NCBI RefSeq assembly: GCF_047948215.1 | Contig: NC_134455.1 | Span: 158,888,575-158,952,574, forward strand | DNA from: Lycorma delicatula | Taxonomy: Eukaryota > Arthropoda > Insecta > Hemiptera > Fulgoridae | Direction: 5' to 3' | DNA length: 64,000 nucleotides | Shown here: piece by piece, positions 1 to 11,906 of the stretch | How the letters are laid out: every line of letters starts with the position of its first letter | Position numbering within the stretch: the stretch's first letter is position 1 | The notes under the pieces: generated by a model | What the model was told of the DNA's origin: nothing | The model's input: only the letters and a program-made list of their open reading frames with translations | Databases searched by the model: none | Translations under genes and position numbers: made by a program

Positions 1-3000
1 CAGGACGAAGGTGTAACATATGGAGCAGGGCAGTTCTGATTCAGAGTGAGTTTTAATGTTTAATTACTATTTATTTAGCTAATTTTATTTTGTTGTTTTG
101 TGCAAATTTATTTTTTCTATGTATTCATTTGCTAGGTCAATCATATCTGTGAATCTGTACTAGGTATAAAAATAATTTTCTTTTCCAGGTGTTCAGAATT
201 GCTTGATCTATGATATGATAGAACCACATATAGTGTTTTTGGTATAAGGTATTTTTAAAAAAGTAGTTAACTGAAATGAACCTGACTTTAATAACAAAAA
301 AAAAAAAATTAAATATTTGCTTGGAAACAGTATATTTTTAATCTGTTCTTATAGATTATAAAACCAGGTTCGGTATTTTAAATGAACTAGTTTTGCTGTT
401 ATAGATTCAATACCAATGAAATTATGATTTCTCTAGCAAATCACTATTTTTGCCACTTCAACCTTTACATCAGGGGTTGTAAGTAACTACTGGGATTGAA
501 ACTTATGCTACACAATACTCATAATTGTTGTAAACTTATGACAAAAAATTGTAACCATAAATATATTATTAAAATAATAGCTTTTAATGTATACTCCCCC
601 TTAATAAAATGAATAAACAGATTGTATACTTAAAGAATATCGCAAATATAAACTGTTATAACAATAAATACATTGATAGGGCACTAAAAAGATATTTAAA
701 TTATACTAAAAACTTGTCAAAAAAAACATACTTATAATCAATGATAATAATCATAAATATAAACATATTTTACTTAATAAATTTATTACTTTTAAATATG
801 GATGGATATAATGTTTACCAGATAAACCAATAAAGTACAGGTATGTTTTATAAATTATAAAAGTTATTAACAAATTTGAACTTTGTGGATTTTATAAAAC
901 CAATATAACGATTATGATCATCTATTCATAAGTAAAACCATCACAATGAAACTCTTTTTATACAAAGGCTTTTGGAGCACTTTAACAATTATAAAAAAGG
1001 AAATATTAAGCTTTCCAATGTTGCTGAATGTCTTTTAAAGAATAAATATAAGTGTAGTGATATTTATAATATTTAGTAATAAATGATAATAAAAAAGAGA
1101 TTATATTTTGGAAAAATATTAAATTAGTAAATATAAAAAATATAAACTTATAAATAGAAAAGTTGAATACGATAGTGCAATGTTTAAACTGGTAGACATG
1201 ACAAGAACTAAATGATTTAATATAAAATATCACTCATTATCTTACCATGGTAGATATAAGAGGTTTTAATTTATTGGCAAGATTTTATGCATACTGATGA
1301 AATTCATTTAAAACTTCTAATTTTATTTTTATTCTAATTAATGTGTAATTTATATTTTTGACTGCTGAAGATGGAGTAACAGTTCAAAAGCACTACAGTT
1401 AGGTGAGTGTTCTTACCTTACCACACTATCATATATATTTGCTTATATACTGGTATATCTATAGTTTTTTAGTTCACATGTTTTCAAGATATGAGATAAG
1501 AAAACTTTATAGAAATAAATTTTGTATAACCCTCATTCCTAAATCTGATTGACTTAAATTTTTAAAAAACTTAATAGTAACTTTCATCATAGTGACAAAC
1601 TCAATTTTCTATGACCATTACACAAAAATTAAAAAAAATTAGATATAAAGAAAACTAGCAAACCATCTATTTTAATTTAGTCCAAAATTTAATTTCATCA
1701 GTGGCTCATATATAGAAATTTTTTTATTTATTTTCGAAGAATTTTTATCGAATCAGTCTGGAAATATTAATCAAACTACAAGCCAACATACAAAAATATA
1801 TATTTACTTACTTCTACCATAAATGTCTTTAACTTTTATTGTATTTTTTTTACTAAATGGATTGAGAGAGAAATAAAGAGAGAGAGTTACAGGTATGAAA
1901 GTAACAAATTACAATAATAAAAATAATATGAAATGAAAAAAAGTGGAATTAATTCATACATACTTAACATTTAATTAATGTACGAAAAAATAAACTAAAG
2001 TGCTGTTATGAGCAAAGCTTCAACTTAATAATTATATTTTAATTAGGATTGTTGCTGCCACCACCATTTACAATAAAAATAATCATTTAATTGTAATTTG
2101 ATAACAGTTTTAGTTCATCTAAGTAAAGAGAGATTTCATTATATTTTTTATTTCTAATTTTTAAAGTATGGCATTGATAAGAATGGATCCACCAAAAGTG
2201 TATTCTTACCAACTTCATAAATGTTCATACTTTATCATTTTATCTTGATTAATCTCATGAAAATAAACTGCAGTATATATTATAAAAGCTTATTTACTAA
2301 TGAATAAAGGGATGCATTTATAATTGTATAATCATTATTTTGTCACAAATTATTTAATAAATTATATATATTTTGAACTAATAATACATAACGCTTAATC
2401 TGTTAACCTGGCACATATAAATCAAAATTCAGATGTAAATGTGCTATGTGGAAATATTTCGTTTCGCAATCTGTTTTAAAACAATGAAAAATCAATGTAT
2501 GTCTGAATTCAAATATAATTTGAATGAAATTTAACATGTGAATATATTTTTCATTTATTTTATGTTTAGAATTCAGAAAATTAGTAAAGAATACAAAAAA
2601 TTTTCTTTTATTTATATTCTGGAAAAATTAAAAAAAAAACCACAATTGAAATAAATTTTAAACCTACCTGTTAATTTATACTTACATTTTCACACTGTGT
2701 GTATATATATATATATATTTTGTTCTTACCTTTTAAACTTTAGATCTTGTTAATGTTCTAAAAAAAACTATTATATATATATATATTTTATATAGTTGGA
2801 TGTAAAAAAAAAACTAATTGAAAAATATTTTACATTTACACGTCAATCTTATGTATACAAGTTTTTATTTTATTTTTTTTATTACTCGTTGTTACTTTAG
2901 TTATATATAAAATCAAATAACTAAAAGAATATGTATTTTTGCTGTTACATCAATAGTTACAGTTTGTACACTGTAGAAGATGAACTTATTCTACATAGGC

Positions 3001-3390
3001 TAAGTTTATAACTGAACAATAATACTATTTTATTTCTCTACTTGGTTTATATTTTGGTTGTCTATATTAATAATAAATTATCTTAAAAATAAGAATTTTA
3101 TTTTCAGACAAATATATTTGAAAAGAGTTTGTGAACAAATATTGTATGTGGAATATTTGATGTATGTATTTTTAATTCTAACATTCATGAAGAATTCATT
3201 GAACAAGAATATCATGACCTGTGGAAGAGACACCATGTTTTTACATGCATGATTTAGTATAACAGACTCAAATAACTGTAACCTTCCCTTTGACATACAC
3301 ATAAATATTATCAAAGTTTACATGTTTTTTTTTTCAGAAATAGTTACAATGTCTGTATGGTTGTTAAAACAGTTGGGCCAATGTGAATGA
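1..3390. other. AT-rich non-coding DNA, no gene recognised
   Basis: This stretch is dominated by A/T runs and short (TA)n tracts, for example around 2700-2720 and 2773-2785, with a short GA-rich run near 1860-1890. No frame longer than 78 codons is present, and the short frames are rich in I, K, N, F and Y, as expected by chance in such DNA. The first ~45 bases are less AT-rich and are followed by GTGAGT, a good splice-donor sequence, so an exon end at the window edge is possible but unproven. Confidence 0.6.
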
Positions 3391-3862
3391 TTTTTACTTC
3401 CTTGTGTGAAGTAAAGGAAGTATTGTGATTGTGAACGATTTCGGTTTCCAGATTTCAACAGAAATATCCCTTTTGACCATCCCTGAATCTATTTTGACTA
3501 GTTTCAGCATAACGTCTGGGTGCATGCATGTATGTATGTTCGTATATATCTCCCATAACTCAAAAATGATTAGTCGAAGGATGTTGAAATTTTGGATTTA
3601 GGACTGTTGTAACATCTAGTTGTGCGCCTCCCATTTTGATTGCAATCGACTGAACCAAAAGTGTTCAAAAAAGCCCAAAATCTAAAAGAAACAGGATTTT
3701 GGACAGGATTTTGAGCTTAACTGTAGTAATAAGCTCTCATCCAGATCTTTTTAACGATATATCATAAGTGGTACCAAATAAAATTTTAATTAATGAAATA
3801 TTTGGATCTTTAGGGGAAGGCTCATCGGTTCGAATCAGACTTCATCTCCTTTTTTTTTAACA
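3391..3862 (+). repeat. Dispersed non-coding repeat, copy 1
   Basis: The segment begins with a CTTCCTTGTGTGAAGTAAAG-type motif, itself a small inverted repeat, and runs to a TTCGAATCAGACTTCATCTC end. Large parts recur in inverse orientation at about 7250-7580, including the phrases around GATTGCAATCGACT and TTTTGACCATCCCTGAAT. It is visibly less AT-rich than its flanks and encodes nothing. It is a dispersed, probably non-autonomous mobile repeat. The GGTTCGAATC near its end resembles a tRNA B box, but no A box was found. Confidence 0.7.
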
Positions 3863-6531
3863 TTTTTTTTTAAAATTAAATATATTGATTTATTAATAAT
3901 TATTAACTTCGCATTGTAAAAAAAAATAATTACAATGAATAATAATTCAATAACAACAACAAAAAAAAAGATAAAATATCAGAAGTTTTTAGTGAAATAA
4001 AATTTTATATACTTTTCATTTTTTTAAAATGTGTAAATGTAATTTAATAGGCATACAAGGAAATCATATGTTGTCCACATCAGATTTTTTTTTAATAATG
4101 TTTTTATAGATATTTTAACTGTAAATTTTCCAAATAACTTCATTACTATGTTAATAGAGTAAATGAAAAACAAAAAATGTGTCATATTTTTTAAACTTTA
4201 TTCTTTGGGTAATGTTCTGAATCTGAAAAATATGGCTAGAATTAAATATAGCTATGTTATGGGAGTCTGAAAGTATAGATATAGTAAATTAAATCCCTTT
4301 TGGTAAAAAAAACATCGATAGAAATTATAGCAAATACTATATTTTAACTGCTTAATACTTTTTTTTTTAATTTTTAATTCGGTCGCGTTGCGCATTTTGA
4401 GAGAACAGTGTTTTTTGTTTTAATCACTGAATACTTGTATTTCTATACATTCACAATGCAGTCTTTTCATTTTCATAATTAAAAAAAAAAAATTATGTGT
4501 GCAGATTTTCTGGGTTCTCATTTTGTAACGTTTCTGTCAGTTAATAGATAATTTTTCCTGTATCAGTTATTCAGTATTAAGTTAAACAGTTGCAGAAACA
4601 AATCGCATAGATTTTTTTTGGAATGTCTTATGGACCTCTATCCTTTCTCATTTGAGTGGAAAATTTGACAAAAATGTTTGGTGAAAAAAAAATAAACCTC
4701 ATCAAATTTGAATAAAATTTTTACAAAAGATATTTTTTATTTCTAAATTGGAAAAATTTTCTGTCTTGTATATAATGAAAATTACTTTGTTTCTATTTTG
4801 TCAGCCGATCTCCAAGGGGGAATGGTAGTATTTCTATTCTACATCTGGAGATTCTTGGTTCAAATATCGGTCAAGATTGGCATTTTTTCATACCTACAAA
4901 AAATTATTGTCATCACCATTCAGCAATTTTTTCTTATTGCTATTCTGTACTGACCCAAAATACAGTTCGTATAATTTTGTTATAAACTTGTTGCACAAGT
5001 TGAGGGCAAAAACCCACAACTTCTTGGTGGTCTATTTGCCCATAAATTGATACCCATAAATAAGTCAAAGTAATTTAGTCAAAGTAAATGAGATCATTCT
5101 GTTATCACACCAATGGACAGTAGTCATATCAAAAATATTTGTGTTACAGAAATTCAAAACTTTTACCTTTCAATATTTTTGTTTTGTTAACTTTACCATT
5201 GGTATGCTATACTTTCTTTAATAACAATATCCTCTTCTACCAAACTAGACAGGAGAACTGTTTTATTACAGCTCAACACAATTTTTTTGGCTTCTGAGAA
5301 AGGAGGGTTTATATTCTGCTTCCATTGCTGGTTTCAATAGATTGCCAAACGATTTAAAAAAATCTTTCCATCAATCTACTTAAAATAAAACCAAAAATTT
5401 CCTTTTATAAAAACAAATAAACATTAAATTTTTTTACAATGTAAATTTTCTTTATATTAGCGCATGATTTTGGGAAATATCCTAGATAATCTGACCACCA
5501 CATATGCAGCGGCTCTAAAAATTGAAATTAAATTGAACTTAAGTGTATATCCCTACATTATAAACAGTACCTGTGCTTCCTGTTAGAACAAAAGTTTATA
5601 GACTAATTGTTTATTATTCAAGTATATTCTTGATTTACTATGACACAACTACTCATCAACTGATAAATATAATGGGATTGCTTGAAATTTTTTGTGTGTA
5701 AAAGGCAAAGTTGGTTGTATTTTATAATGAATTATAATGTGTCAGCAACAAGGTAGAATCATTGAAATGTAAATTGTCGATTTGTTTTTCAAAGAAATTA
5801 TTTACAATTACAATTTCTTAAATAAGCCAATTTCCAGATACATCATAGTCAGTATATAAGGCTTGTTGAGACTTTTTTGAAACTAATAGCTCAACATTTA
5901 ATTACTTTATCTATTAACTTCTTATAAAAAAAGGAAAAACCTCATTGGAGTTAGAAATTCCAAAATATTTTGAGGTAGTTTACTCAAAACTTTTATGGTT
6001 ATATTACTTTTAATCCATTCCAGTGAGAAATTATTAACACACAATGACAGATTTAGTCTGTACAAATATTTATTAGGGCTATTTTAAGCCTTTTTGCTTT
6101 TCTGTGGAATTTTATAGATAGTAGCATTATTATATATATATATATATGTATTTTTTTTTTTTATTCATTTAGGTTTAATTTTGTTATTTCTCTGAAGTAT
6201 AGCGCATCAAATTCAGCAACCATATCCAGGTAAAGATTAATCTGGAAATACATCTTTTTTGGACCTATACTACATCAGGTTAAATAAAAACTTAAAAAGG
6301 CTAAATTCCATTGTACATAATTCTAAAATGTTTGAATCATTATGGTTTACAGTAGAATTGGTTTGTTAACTTATGTGAAGGCTGCTATACAGTAACAGGA
6401 ATCACTCTCTGTTATACAATTATAGTACTTGCAAATTCGTTCTACATCTTCAGCTACCATATAACTAAAAATGTTTCATCATCAGTTGCTCTACATAATT
6501 TTAAAATAATTCATACCAAATTACACATTAA
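3863..6531. other. AT-rich non-coding DNA with one decayed SINE
   Basis: Apart from the SINE-like piece near 4803-4935 and a (TA)n tract at about 6131-6147, I see no coding, structural or repeat signal. Frames are short and of chance composition. Confidence 0.5.
4803..4935 (+). mobile_element. Decayed tRNA-derived SINE
   Basis: The order of blocks matches the better SINE at 52015-52186 read on the opposite strand: a CTCCAAGGGGGAATGGTAGT head (A-box region), CATCTGGAGAT, then TTGGTTCAAATATCGGTC (B-box region), followed by a GGCATTTTTTCATAC body. Many substitutions separate the two. No target duplication was recognised, so the boundaries are approximate. Confidence 0.5.
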
Positions 6532-7306
6532 AATTAAAATTAAAAATTCTATACTATACATAACATTAAAAATTGGTCAAAAATCCTTTACCAAATTAAA
6601 ATAAAAACAAAAATTAAAACTAACAAATTTTTAAATTCAAATTAAAAATTGGATGCATATAAAAATATTAAGTCATTTAATGAAATTAAATTAAAAGTCA
6701 GAATTAAAATCAATAATAAAAACAAAAGAGAAATCCATGTGGACTAGCCAGCCAAAGTTATGTGATTGTACACAGTTGAAGTATTATGAATTATCAATCT
6801 CTAAAGAAGTGCTGCTATCTACAGCAGCTTTTATGATTGTGTCATCCAGATACCTGTATGTAGGTTGATCAAATTAAATTTACTTTTATATATATACATA
6901 TATATATAACATTTTTCTAAAATATCAAAAAGCCTATTATTTATATTAATATTGTATTTCTTAATTTTCAGTATTTCTAAATTTGTATGAATATCTGATA
7001 TTGAATGTGTATTATTAATAAGATGATTAGAAACGTTAGAGAAACCCAATTTTCTACTTTTATAATAACTAAAGTGTTCATCAAATGTAGTTTTAAGCAA
7101 TCTAGTGGTTTTACCTATTTAATGTGATCATAATCATTGGGCTTTAATTTATCAATACCACACAAATTGTGTAAACCATATGAAGCAGTACGTGTATTAT
7201 TTCTTAAATGTTTTATTAAATGGTTTTTTTGATTGGTATCCAGGTTTAAGTAAAATTTCATTTGGCTATAACTCTGGAACCAATGAAAGTAAGTACCACT
7301 TACTAT
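6532..7306. repeat. Direct repeat block, copy A (Penelope-like tail plus dispersed repeat end)
   Basis: This ~775 bp block recurs in the same orientation at 10102-10938 with only scattered differences. It starts at AATTAAAATTAAAAATTCTA and ends at CACTTACTAT. The inner part reads on the - strand as a Penelope-like GIY-YIG segment, and the last ~50 bp belong to the dispersed repeat also seen at 3391-3862. A short interrupted TA tract at about 6889-6908 corresponds to a 54-bp pure (TA) run in the other copy. Confidence 0.85.
6829..7130 (-). pseudogene. Penelope-like element GIY-YIG endonuclease remnant, copy A
   Basis: The - strand frame reads IGKTTRLLKTTFDEHF, then a histidine/asparagine block (SNHLINNTHSIS) and LEILKIKKYN with a closing FDILEKCYIY. 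This order (YIG-K-T, TRF-x-EH, H-x3-NH, LEIL, NxLE) is that of the C-terminal GIY-YIG nuclease of Penelope-like retroelements, which nicks target DNA. In this copy the tyrosine codon of YIG is TAA (7113-7121), so it cannot make the nuclease. The reverse transcriptase part is absent. Assignment rests on motif order only. Confidence 0.55.
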
Positions 7307-7580
7307 ATGTCGATGAAAAGCTCACAATGTGGGCTTATTACTGCAGTTAAGAAAAAGTCCAAAATCCAAATTGTTTTTGATTTCGGAACTTTTTGTACAC
7401 TTTTATGTGTAGTCGATTGCAATCAAAAGGGGAGGTGCGCAACTAAATGTTACATGTCCTAAATCCAAAATATACGAACTTACGTATGTAAAGAATTCAG
7501 GAATGGTCAAAATGGATATTTCCATTGAAATCGTTAAACCGACATTTTCGCGATCCTTTACTTCGTACAAGGACGTAAAA
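7250..7580 (-). repeat. Dispersed non-coding repeat, copy 2 (inverse of 3391-3862)
   Basis: Read on the - strand this starts near ACGTCCTTGTACGAAGTAAA and continues through TGGAAATATCCATTTTGACC and GATTGCAATCGACT, matching copy 1. It retains a CCAGAGTTATAGCC segment that copy 1 lacks. Its - strand 3' end is continuous with the Penelope-like block, suggesting one repeat sits next to or inside the other. Confidence 0.7.
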
Positions 7581-7589
7581 AAAAATAAA

Positions 7590-8460
7590 TACTTGCAACT
7601 AGTGTCACAGCTAACACTCTAAAAACTTACTTAAAACTAATATCACAGTCGGAATGTTAAAAGTAACATATACGTACGTACAACAACAAATATTTGTTGC
7701 ATTTGTTTTACGTAAGAACAAAAAATATAAACATATTAAATTTAAATAAACATAAATAAAATTTAAGGAAGTCCGAGAGGAGTGTAAAGGGCCGCTTCTT
7801 GGATAACAAAAAGATTAAAAACCTATAATAATAGTTACAATAGGATTAAAACTAAGATAATAACAATAGTTACATCTAGAATAAAATATACAACACGAAT
7901 AACAATAATTTAATCAAAAATTGATTGTTGGTGTCACAATGCAAATAATATTAAATTTTACGAAGAATATTGATGCTTCGAAGAAATAATAATACATGGC
8001 CTAAAACCTTTTTATTATTGTCTAGGTTACGGAGCATGTTTCTCGGCAGTTTAAATTTATGACACAAAGTCGCATAACGTAGCAATCCTCAAGGATATGG
8101 CGCATAATTAAGCAGCAGTTTAATCGTACACATAGTGGTGCATTTTCTAATGACATCAGATACCCGTGAGTAGCTCTGGTATGTTCTAATCGCAATCGGC
8201 AAAGGACCACTTCCTCTCGGTAAATGTTTTTACTTGAGTCCCATGGCAGAACAGTATTCTTCATTTCTCGAGTTTATTTTCTACTGTAGTAGTCCTGTCA
8301 CCTTGCCGCTTTGCTCGAAGATTGTGTTTTACAGAATTGGTAAAGTCGGCTGTAGTGGTCGACTAAACACGAGTGGTGGAAGGCAGTAGACTACAAGCGT
8401 CTTTAGCAGCGTAATCCGCACGTTCTTACCCAAAATGACCACATAACTAGGGAGCTAACA
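7590..8460 (-). mobile_element. LINE 3' end: RNase H and C-terminal zinc-finger remnant
   Basis: On the - strand, pieces around 8300-8440 resemble an RNase H end (ADYAAKDA), followed after frame changes by NKLEK and then a clear frame with REEVVLCRLRLEHTRATHGY and MRHILEDC. The R-x-E-V-V-L-x-R-L-R-x-x-H-T-x-x-T-H-G-Y block followed by C...H-x-L-x-x-C is the usual C-terminus after RNase H in I/Jockey-related LINEs. At least two frameshifts and stops break it. Low-complexity sequence down to about 7600 may be its 3' UTR. Endonuclease and RT are missing, so this is a 5'-truncated dead copy. Confidence 0.65.
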
Positions 8461-8524
8461 TGGGGTGACAACAAAAAACTTATCATAAAAAGTTGATTAA
8501 GTCATTCTGGCAAAATTTAGAAGG

Positions 8525-8720
8525 GAAGTCAAAGAAATAGCTGAAATGTTAAGAATATCAAATGAATTAATGCAAAACATCTTACATGGACATTTGTTTA
8601 TGAAACTTTGTGCACAAAGGCTGACACATTTGCTGACATTCAACCAAAAATGGTTTACATTTAATTCCACAGGTTAGAGCATTTTAAATGAATTTTGTGT
8701 CAATTCACAGTGAAAAATGA
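8525..8720 (+). pseudogene. Mariner-like transposase N-terminal scrap
   Basis: A short + strand frame reads VKEIAEMLRISNELMQNILH, then KLCAQRLTHLLTFNQK. The pattern IA-x-x-L-x-IS...ILH-x-x-L...KLCA-x-x...LLT-x-x-QK matches the helix-turn-helix and linker of Tc1/mariner transposases. No catalytic D,D34D block could be followed, and no terminal inverted repeats were identified. The remnant runs into another repeat family after about 8740. Confidence 0.4.
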
Positions 8721-8739
8721 ACACCGAGAGGTGAAATGA

Positions 8740-9790
8740 CACTGAAGAAGGGAACCTCTGCAAGAAAGGCCAAAGTTCGTTAATGTTCAAATCATCCAGA
8801 CAATTTTTATTACGTTTGTAGTGTATATTTACGTCTAAATCACAAAGAAAGATTATTTCTGAATTGATAAAAACATCTTATAAGTTTTATTTTGATTGCA
8901 CACTCGGATCAAGATAAAATCTGGGTGAGTCAAGTTATTTGGATATCGTGCACAGTAACTTTTAACTGAATGAATGATGGGGAAACGACGAGCCATGACG
9001 TTTGCTTTACCGGTGGTTTGACGTAAACCTAAGGACCACTTCACCAACTGCTTCTTTTATATGACAAATGTATTTGCATTTTCATCCAAAAATTAAAAGT
9101 TCATAAAATATGCAGACATATGCTTAGCTTTAAAGCCGGTACCACACGGAGAGAAGTCACCTGCACCTGTACCACTATCTAATCTGACAACACTAGAAGA
9201 ACAATATGAAGATGAAGCAGATGATAAAGGGGATGTTTAAGAATTTCTGTCTGTGTATGATGACAAATCTCCTCATTTAATTCAACAATATGAAGTTAAT
9301 GATTTAGTTCGCGATTTAAAGTTATCAAAGCAGCAACCTGAACTTCTGGGGTCTAGACTGTAACAGTGGAATCTTTTATCGCAACAAACAGAAGTTACTA
9401 CATTTAGAACATGAAATAAAACTCTTTCAACTTATTTTACTACAAAAACTTCATTGTGCGTTTGTACTCATGTCGATTGCCTGACGAAAAAGCTTGGAAT
9501 TCAGTACATTCCTGAAAAATGGCGTCTTTTTATTAACATTTCTAAAGTTAGCGTAAAAGGAGTTTTATTGTATAATGGTAACAAACAATCATCAATTCTA
9601 TTAGCCCATGCGGCTACATGAAACAAACGTATGAAACTATGGCATCAATATTAAAAGCAGTAAAATATAAAGAGCATTTATGGAAAGTTTGCAGTAATCT
9701 GAAATTTCTTGGTTTATAAGGTGGGTTTATGAAATATTGTTGTTTTCTTTGCCTTTGGGATAGTCGTGACACAAAACGTCATTACAAAGT
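8740..9790 (+). pseudogene. Broken copy of an uncharacterised repeat-associated arthropod protein
   Basis: Three frames must be combined to follow it. An N-terminal zinc-ribbon-like part near 8745-8930 (CSNHPDNFYYVC...SVYL) is followed by RAMTFALPVV, KFIKYADI...KPVPHGEKSPAPVP near 9000-9170, an acidic TTLEEQYEDEADDK stretch, VNDLVRDLKLSKQQPELLGS near 9295, IPEKWRLFINISKVSVKGVL near 9510, and GGFMKYCCFLCLWDSR at 9720-9768. I recognise this motif series from multicopy hypothetical proteins of arthropod genomes; its function is unknown to me. The CCFLCLWDSR block and the N-terminal cysteines suggest metal binding. At least seven stops and several frameshifts make it dead. Confidence 0.55.
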
Positions 9791-9814
9791 AAAGAATTTT
9801 TGAATTCTCAACAA

Positions 9815-9944
9815 GATGAATCTATAAAAATAGAGTTGTTGATTTGAAAATTAAAATTCAAACTGAACCAAATTTCATTGATGAATCTATAAAAATAGAG
9901 TTGTTGATATGAAAATTAAAGCTGAAACTGAACAAAATTTCATT
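9815..9944. repeat. 65-bp tandem duplication
   Basis: Two adjacent units start with GATGAATCTATAAAAATAGA (9815 and 9880) and end with ATTTCATT. They differ at only a few positions. The duplication follows directly after the broken protein above. Confidence 0.85.
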
Positions 9945-10439
9945 CCAATACATCAGCAATATTATTTATTAATATACTGTAGTTGGTCATTATTACCATT
10001 TATCATTAACTGTTAAAGTAATTAAAAGAAGGGTAATTTTTTTTTTTTGCATATGACAGAATCATTAACCCTGTAAACGATTCTAGAACAAAATACATTA
10101 CAATTAAAATTAAAAATTCTATACTATACATAAGATTTAAAATTGGTCAAAGATCCTTTACCAAATTAAAATCAAAACAGAAATTAAAACTAACAAATTT
10201 TTAAATTCAAAAATTTAAATTCAAATTAAAAATTGAATGCATATAAAAATATGAAGTCATTTAATGAAATTAAATTAAAAGTCAGAATTAAAATCAATAA
10301 TAAAAACAAAAGAGAAATCCATGTGGACTAGCCAGCCAAAGTTATGTGATTGTACACAGTTGAAGTATTATGAATTATCAATCTGTAAAGAAGTGCTGCT
10401 ATCTACAGCAGCTTTTATGATTGTGTCATCCAGATACCT

Positions 10440-10466
10440 GTATGTAGGTTGATCAAATTAAATTTA

Positions 10467-10525
<59 letters not shown>

Positions 10526-10790
10526 CATTTTTCTAAAATATCAAAAAGCCTATTATTTATATTAATATTGTATTTCTTAATTTTCAGTATTTCTAAATTT
10601 GTATGAATATCCGATATTGAATGTGTATTATTAATAAGATGATTAGAAACGTTAGAGAAACCCAATTTTCTACTTTTATAATAACTAAAGTGTTCATCAA
10701 ATGTAGTTTTAAACAATCTAGAGGTTTTACCTATATAATGTGATCACAATCATTGCGCTTTAATTTATCAATACCACACAAATTGTGTAA
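10440..10790 (-). pseudogene. Penelope-like element GIY-YIG endonuclease remnant, copy B
   Basis: Here the YIG triplet is intact (10729-10737), giving YIGKTSRLFKTTFDEHF in the - strand frame, followed by SNHLINNTHSIS, LEILKIKKYN and FDILEKCYIY. The frame then runs into the (TA)27 repeat, read as alternating Y and I. No reverse transcriptase lies upstream. Comparison with copy A, whose YIG tyrosine is a stop, shows the two copies decayed separately. Confidence 0.55.
10471..10524. repeat. (TA)27 microsatellite
   Basis: 54 bases of uninterrupted TA inside the Penelope-like remnant. The matching site in the other copy has only a short interrupted tract, so the expansion came after the copies separated. 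Confidence 0.95.
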
Positions 10791-10929
10791 ACCATATGAA
10801 GCAGTACGTGTATTATTTCTTAAATATTTTATTATTTTTTTTTTTATTAATATCCAGGTTTAAGTAAAATTATTTCATTAATTCAAATTTCATTTGGCTA
10901 TAACTCTGGAACTAATGAAAGTAAGTATC

Positions 10930-11424
10930 ACTTACTATTCTCAGATCCGCTTTTCTGACCAGATCCAACGGCTTTTTACACAGTTTCAACCACTCCATGT
11001 AGAAACATCCGGTTTGTAACGCAAATTTTCCGCTTGGATGTAGTTTATGGTACGGACAGGTTACGATGTAATTCGAATTCGGCTTTGGTGCGTCCACTTG
11101 TATCATTCGAACATCGTTATGATATCAACGCAAAAATCCAAATTTCTCCAACCCCTTTGTGTATATTGTAGAGAACTGTGAACAAAGTTTCTTCATAACA
11201 TCCTTGCTGTATACATCGTCACCGTACTCCCAATGTATTTTGTGAAAGTTTCTTTCTAACCAAGCGGCCATCCGCCTGTATTTCGATTTCAATTCAGCGC
11301 GCGGGTACGGTGAACGAAAATGTATGATCATGTAGCATCGGCTGTCACTGACAACAGCGAGTTTTTTAACTCTAATCTCACCTCGGTTGCCGAGGAAGCC
11401 GTGATACTCGATAACTCCTTCCAT
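10930..11424 (-). pseudogene. Uncharacterised virus-like or Polinton-associated protein, frameshifted
   Basis: The - strand frame from 11424 reads VIEYHGFLGNRGEIRVKKLA near its start, then SPYPRAELKSKYRRMAAWLE, HKIHWEYGDD and YTKGLEKFGFL. After a stop and frame change near 11125 it continues with CPYHKLHPSGKFALQTGCFY and EWLKLCKKPL (11106-10912). The layout (I-E-x-x-GF ... K-LA ... WL-x-x-NFH-x-x-W ... KG-EK ... C-x-x-H ... AL-x-x-x) resembles hypothetical proteins that recur in arthropod genomes, some linked with integrated DNA-virus-like elements. A nuclease-like fold is a guess. The GC-richer, better-preserved coding contrasts with its surroundings. Confidence 0.4.
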
Positions 11425-11906
11425 GACCGTTGCTCAACTGCGAATGCGAGGTCAAAGATAACTTTCTTAGTCCCCTTTATTATATCACCGTAGACTTGGT
11501 GGGGGGGGGGGGTAACCCCCTCTACCTTTTCTTCTACAAATCCATCATAGTCATCACCATCATCATTATCATTATGTACATGTAACGTTATGTTAGGTAA
11601 TGAGATATTGGTATTAGTAGCGTTTACTCTTTGTAACACTGCTATCGTCACTGAAGGTAATGATGATGATGATGTAACATTCACTACTGTTTTCTTCAAT
11701 GCGGTTTTGTCAATATCATCATTTAACGTCACGGTAGGTAATGATAAACTCGTATTAGCGACGATAACCATTGCCTTTTCTGAAGGTAACGATGCTGTGA
11801 TGTTGCTACCTTTTTCTGCAGACTTATTCTTTGATGATGATGATGTCAATAACTCCTTCCTTGATCTTTGCTCAACTGCAAATGCGTGGTCAAAGACAAC
11901 TTCCAT
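11328..11906 (-). pseudogene. Internally duplicated acidic, Ser/Thr-rich frame
   Basis: A 192-codon - strand frame overlaps the upstream end of the previous protein. It contains two versions of one block: FAVEQRSRKELL near its start and FAVEQRSWKEL near residue 160, separated by Ser/Thr/Val-rich sequence and an acidic NDNDDGDDYDG stretch. A further partial version lies at 12102-12308 (SKNKSADTVSNITPSLPSDK). The DNA shows the cause: a ~425 bp tandem duplication (about 11440 and 11868) plus (GAT)n-like runs. The protein has no domain I recognise; it probably derives from a linker of the virus-like relic. Confidence 0.45.

Larger units (their letters stand above)
10102..10938. repeat. Direct repeat block, copy B
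   Basis: Same order and orientation as 6532-7306, including the Penelope-like frame and the end of the dispersed repeat. Differences are the expanded TA tract (10471-10524), a small internal duplication near 10200-10225 and an extra insertion near 10868-10885. The two copies flank about 2.8 kb of unrelated element remnants. Confidence 0.85.
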
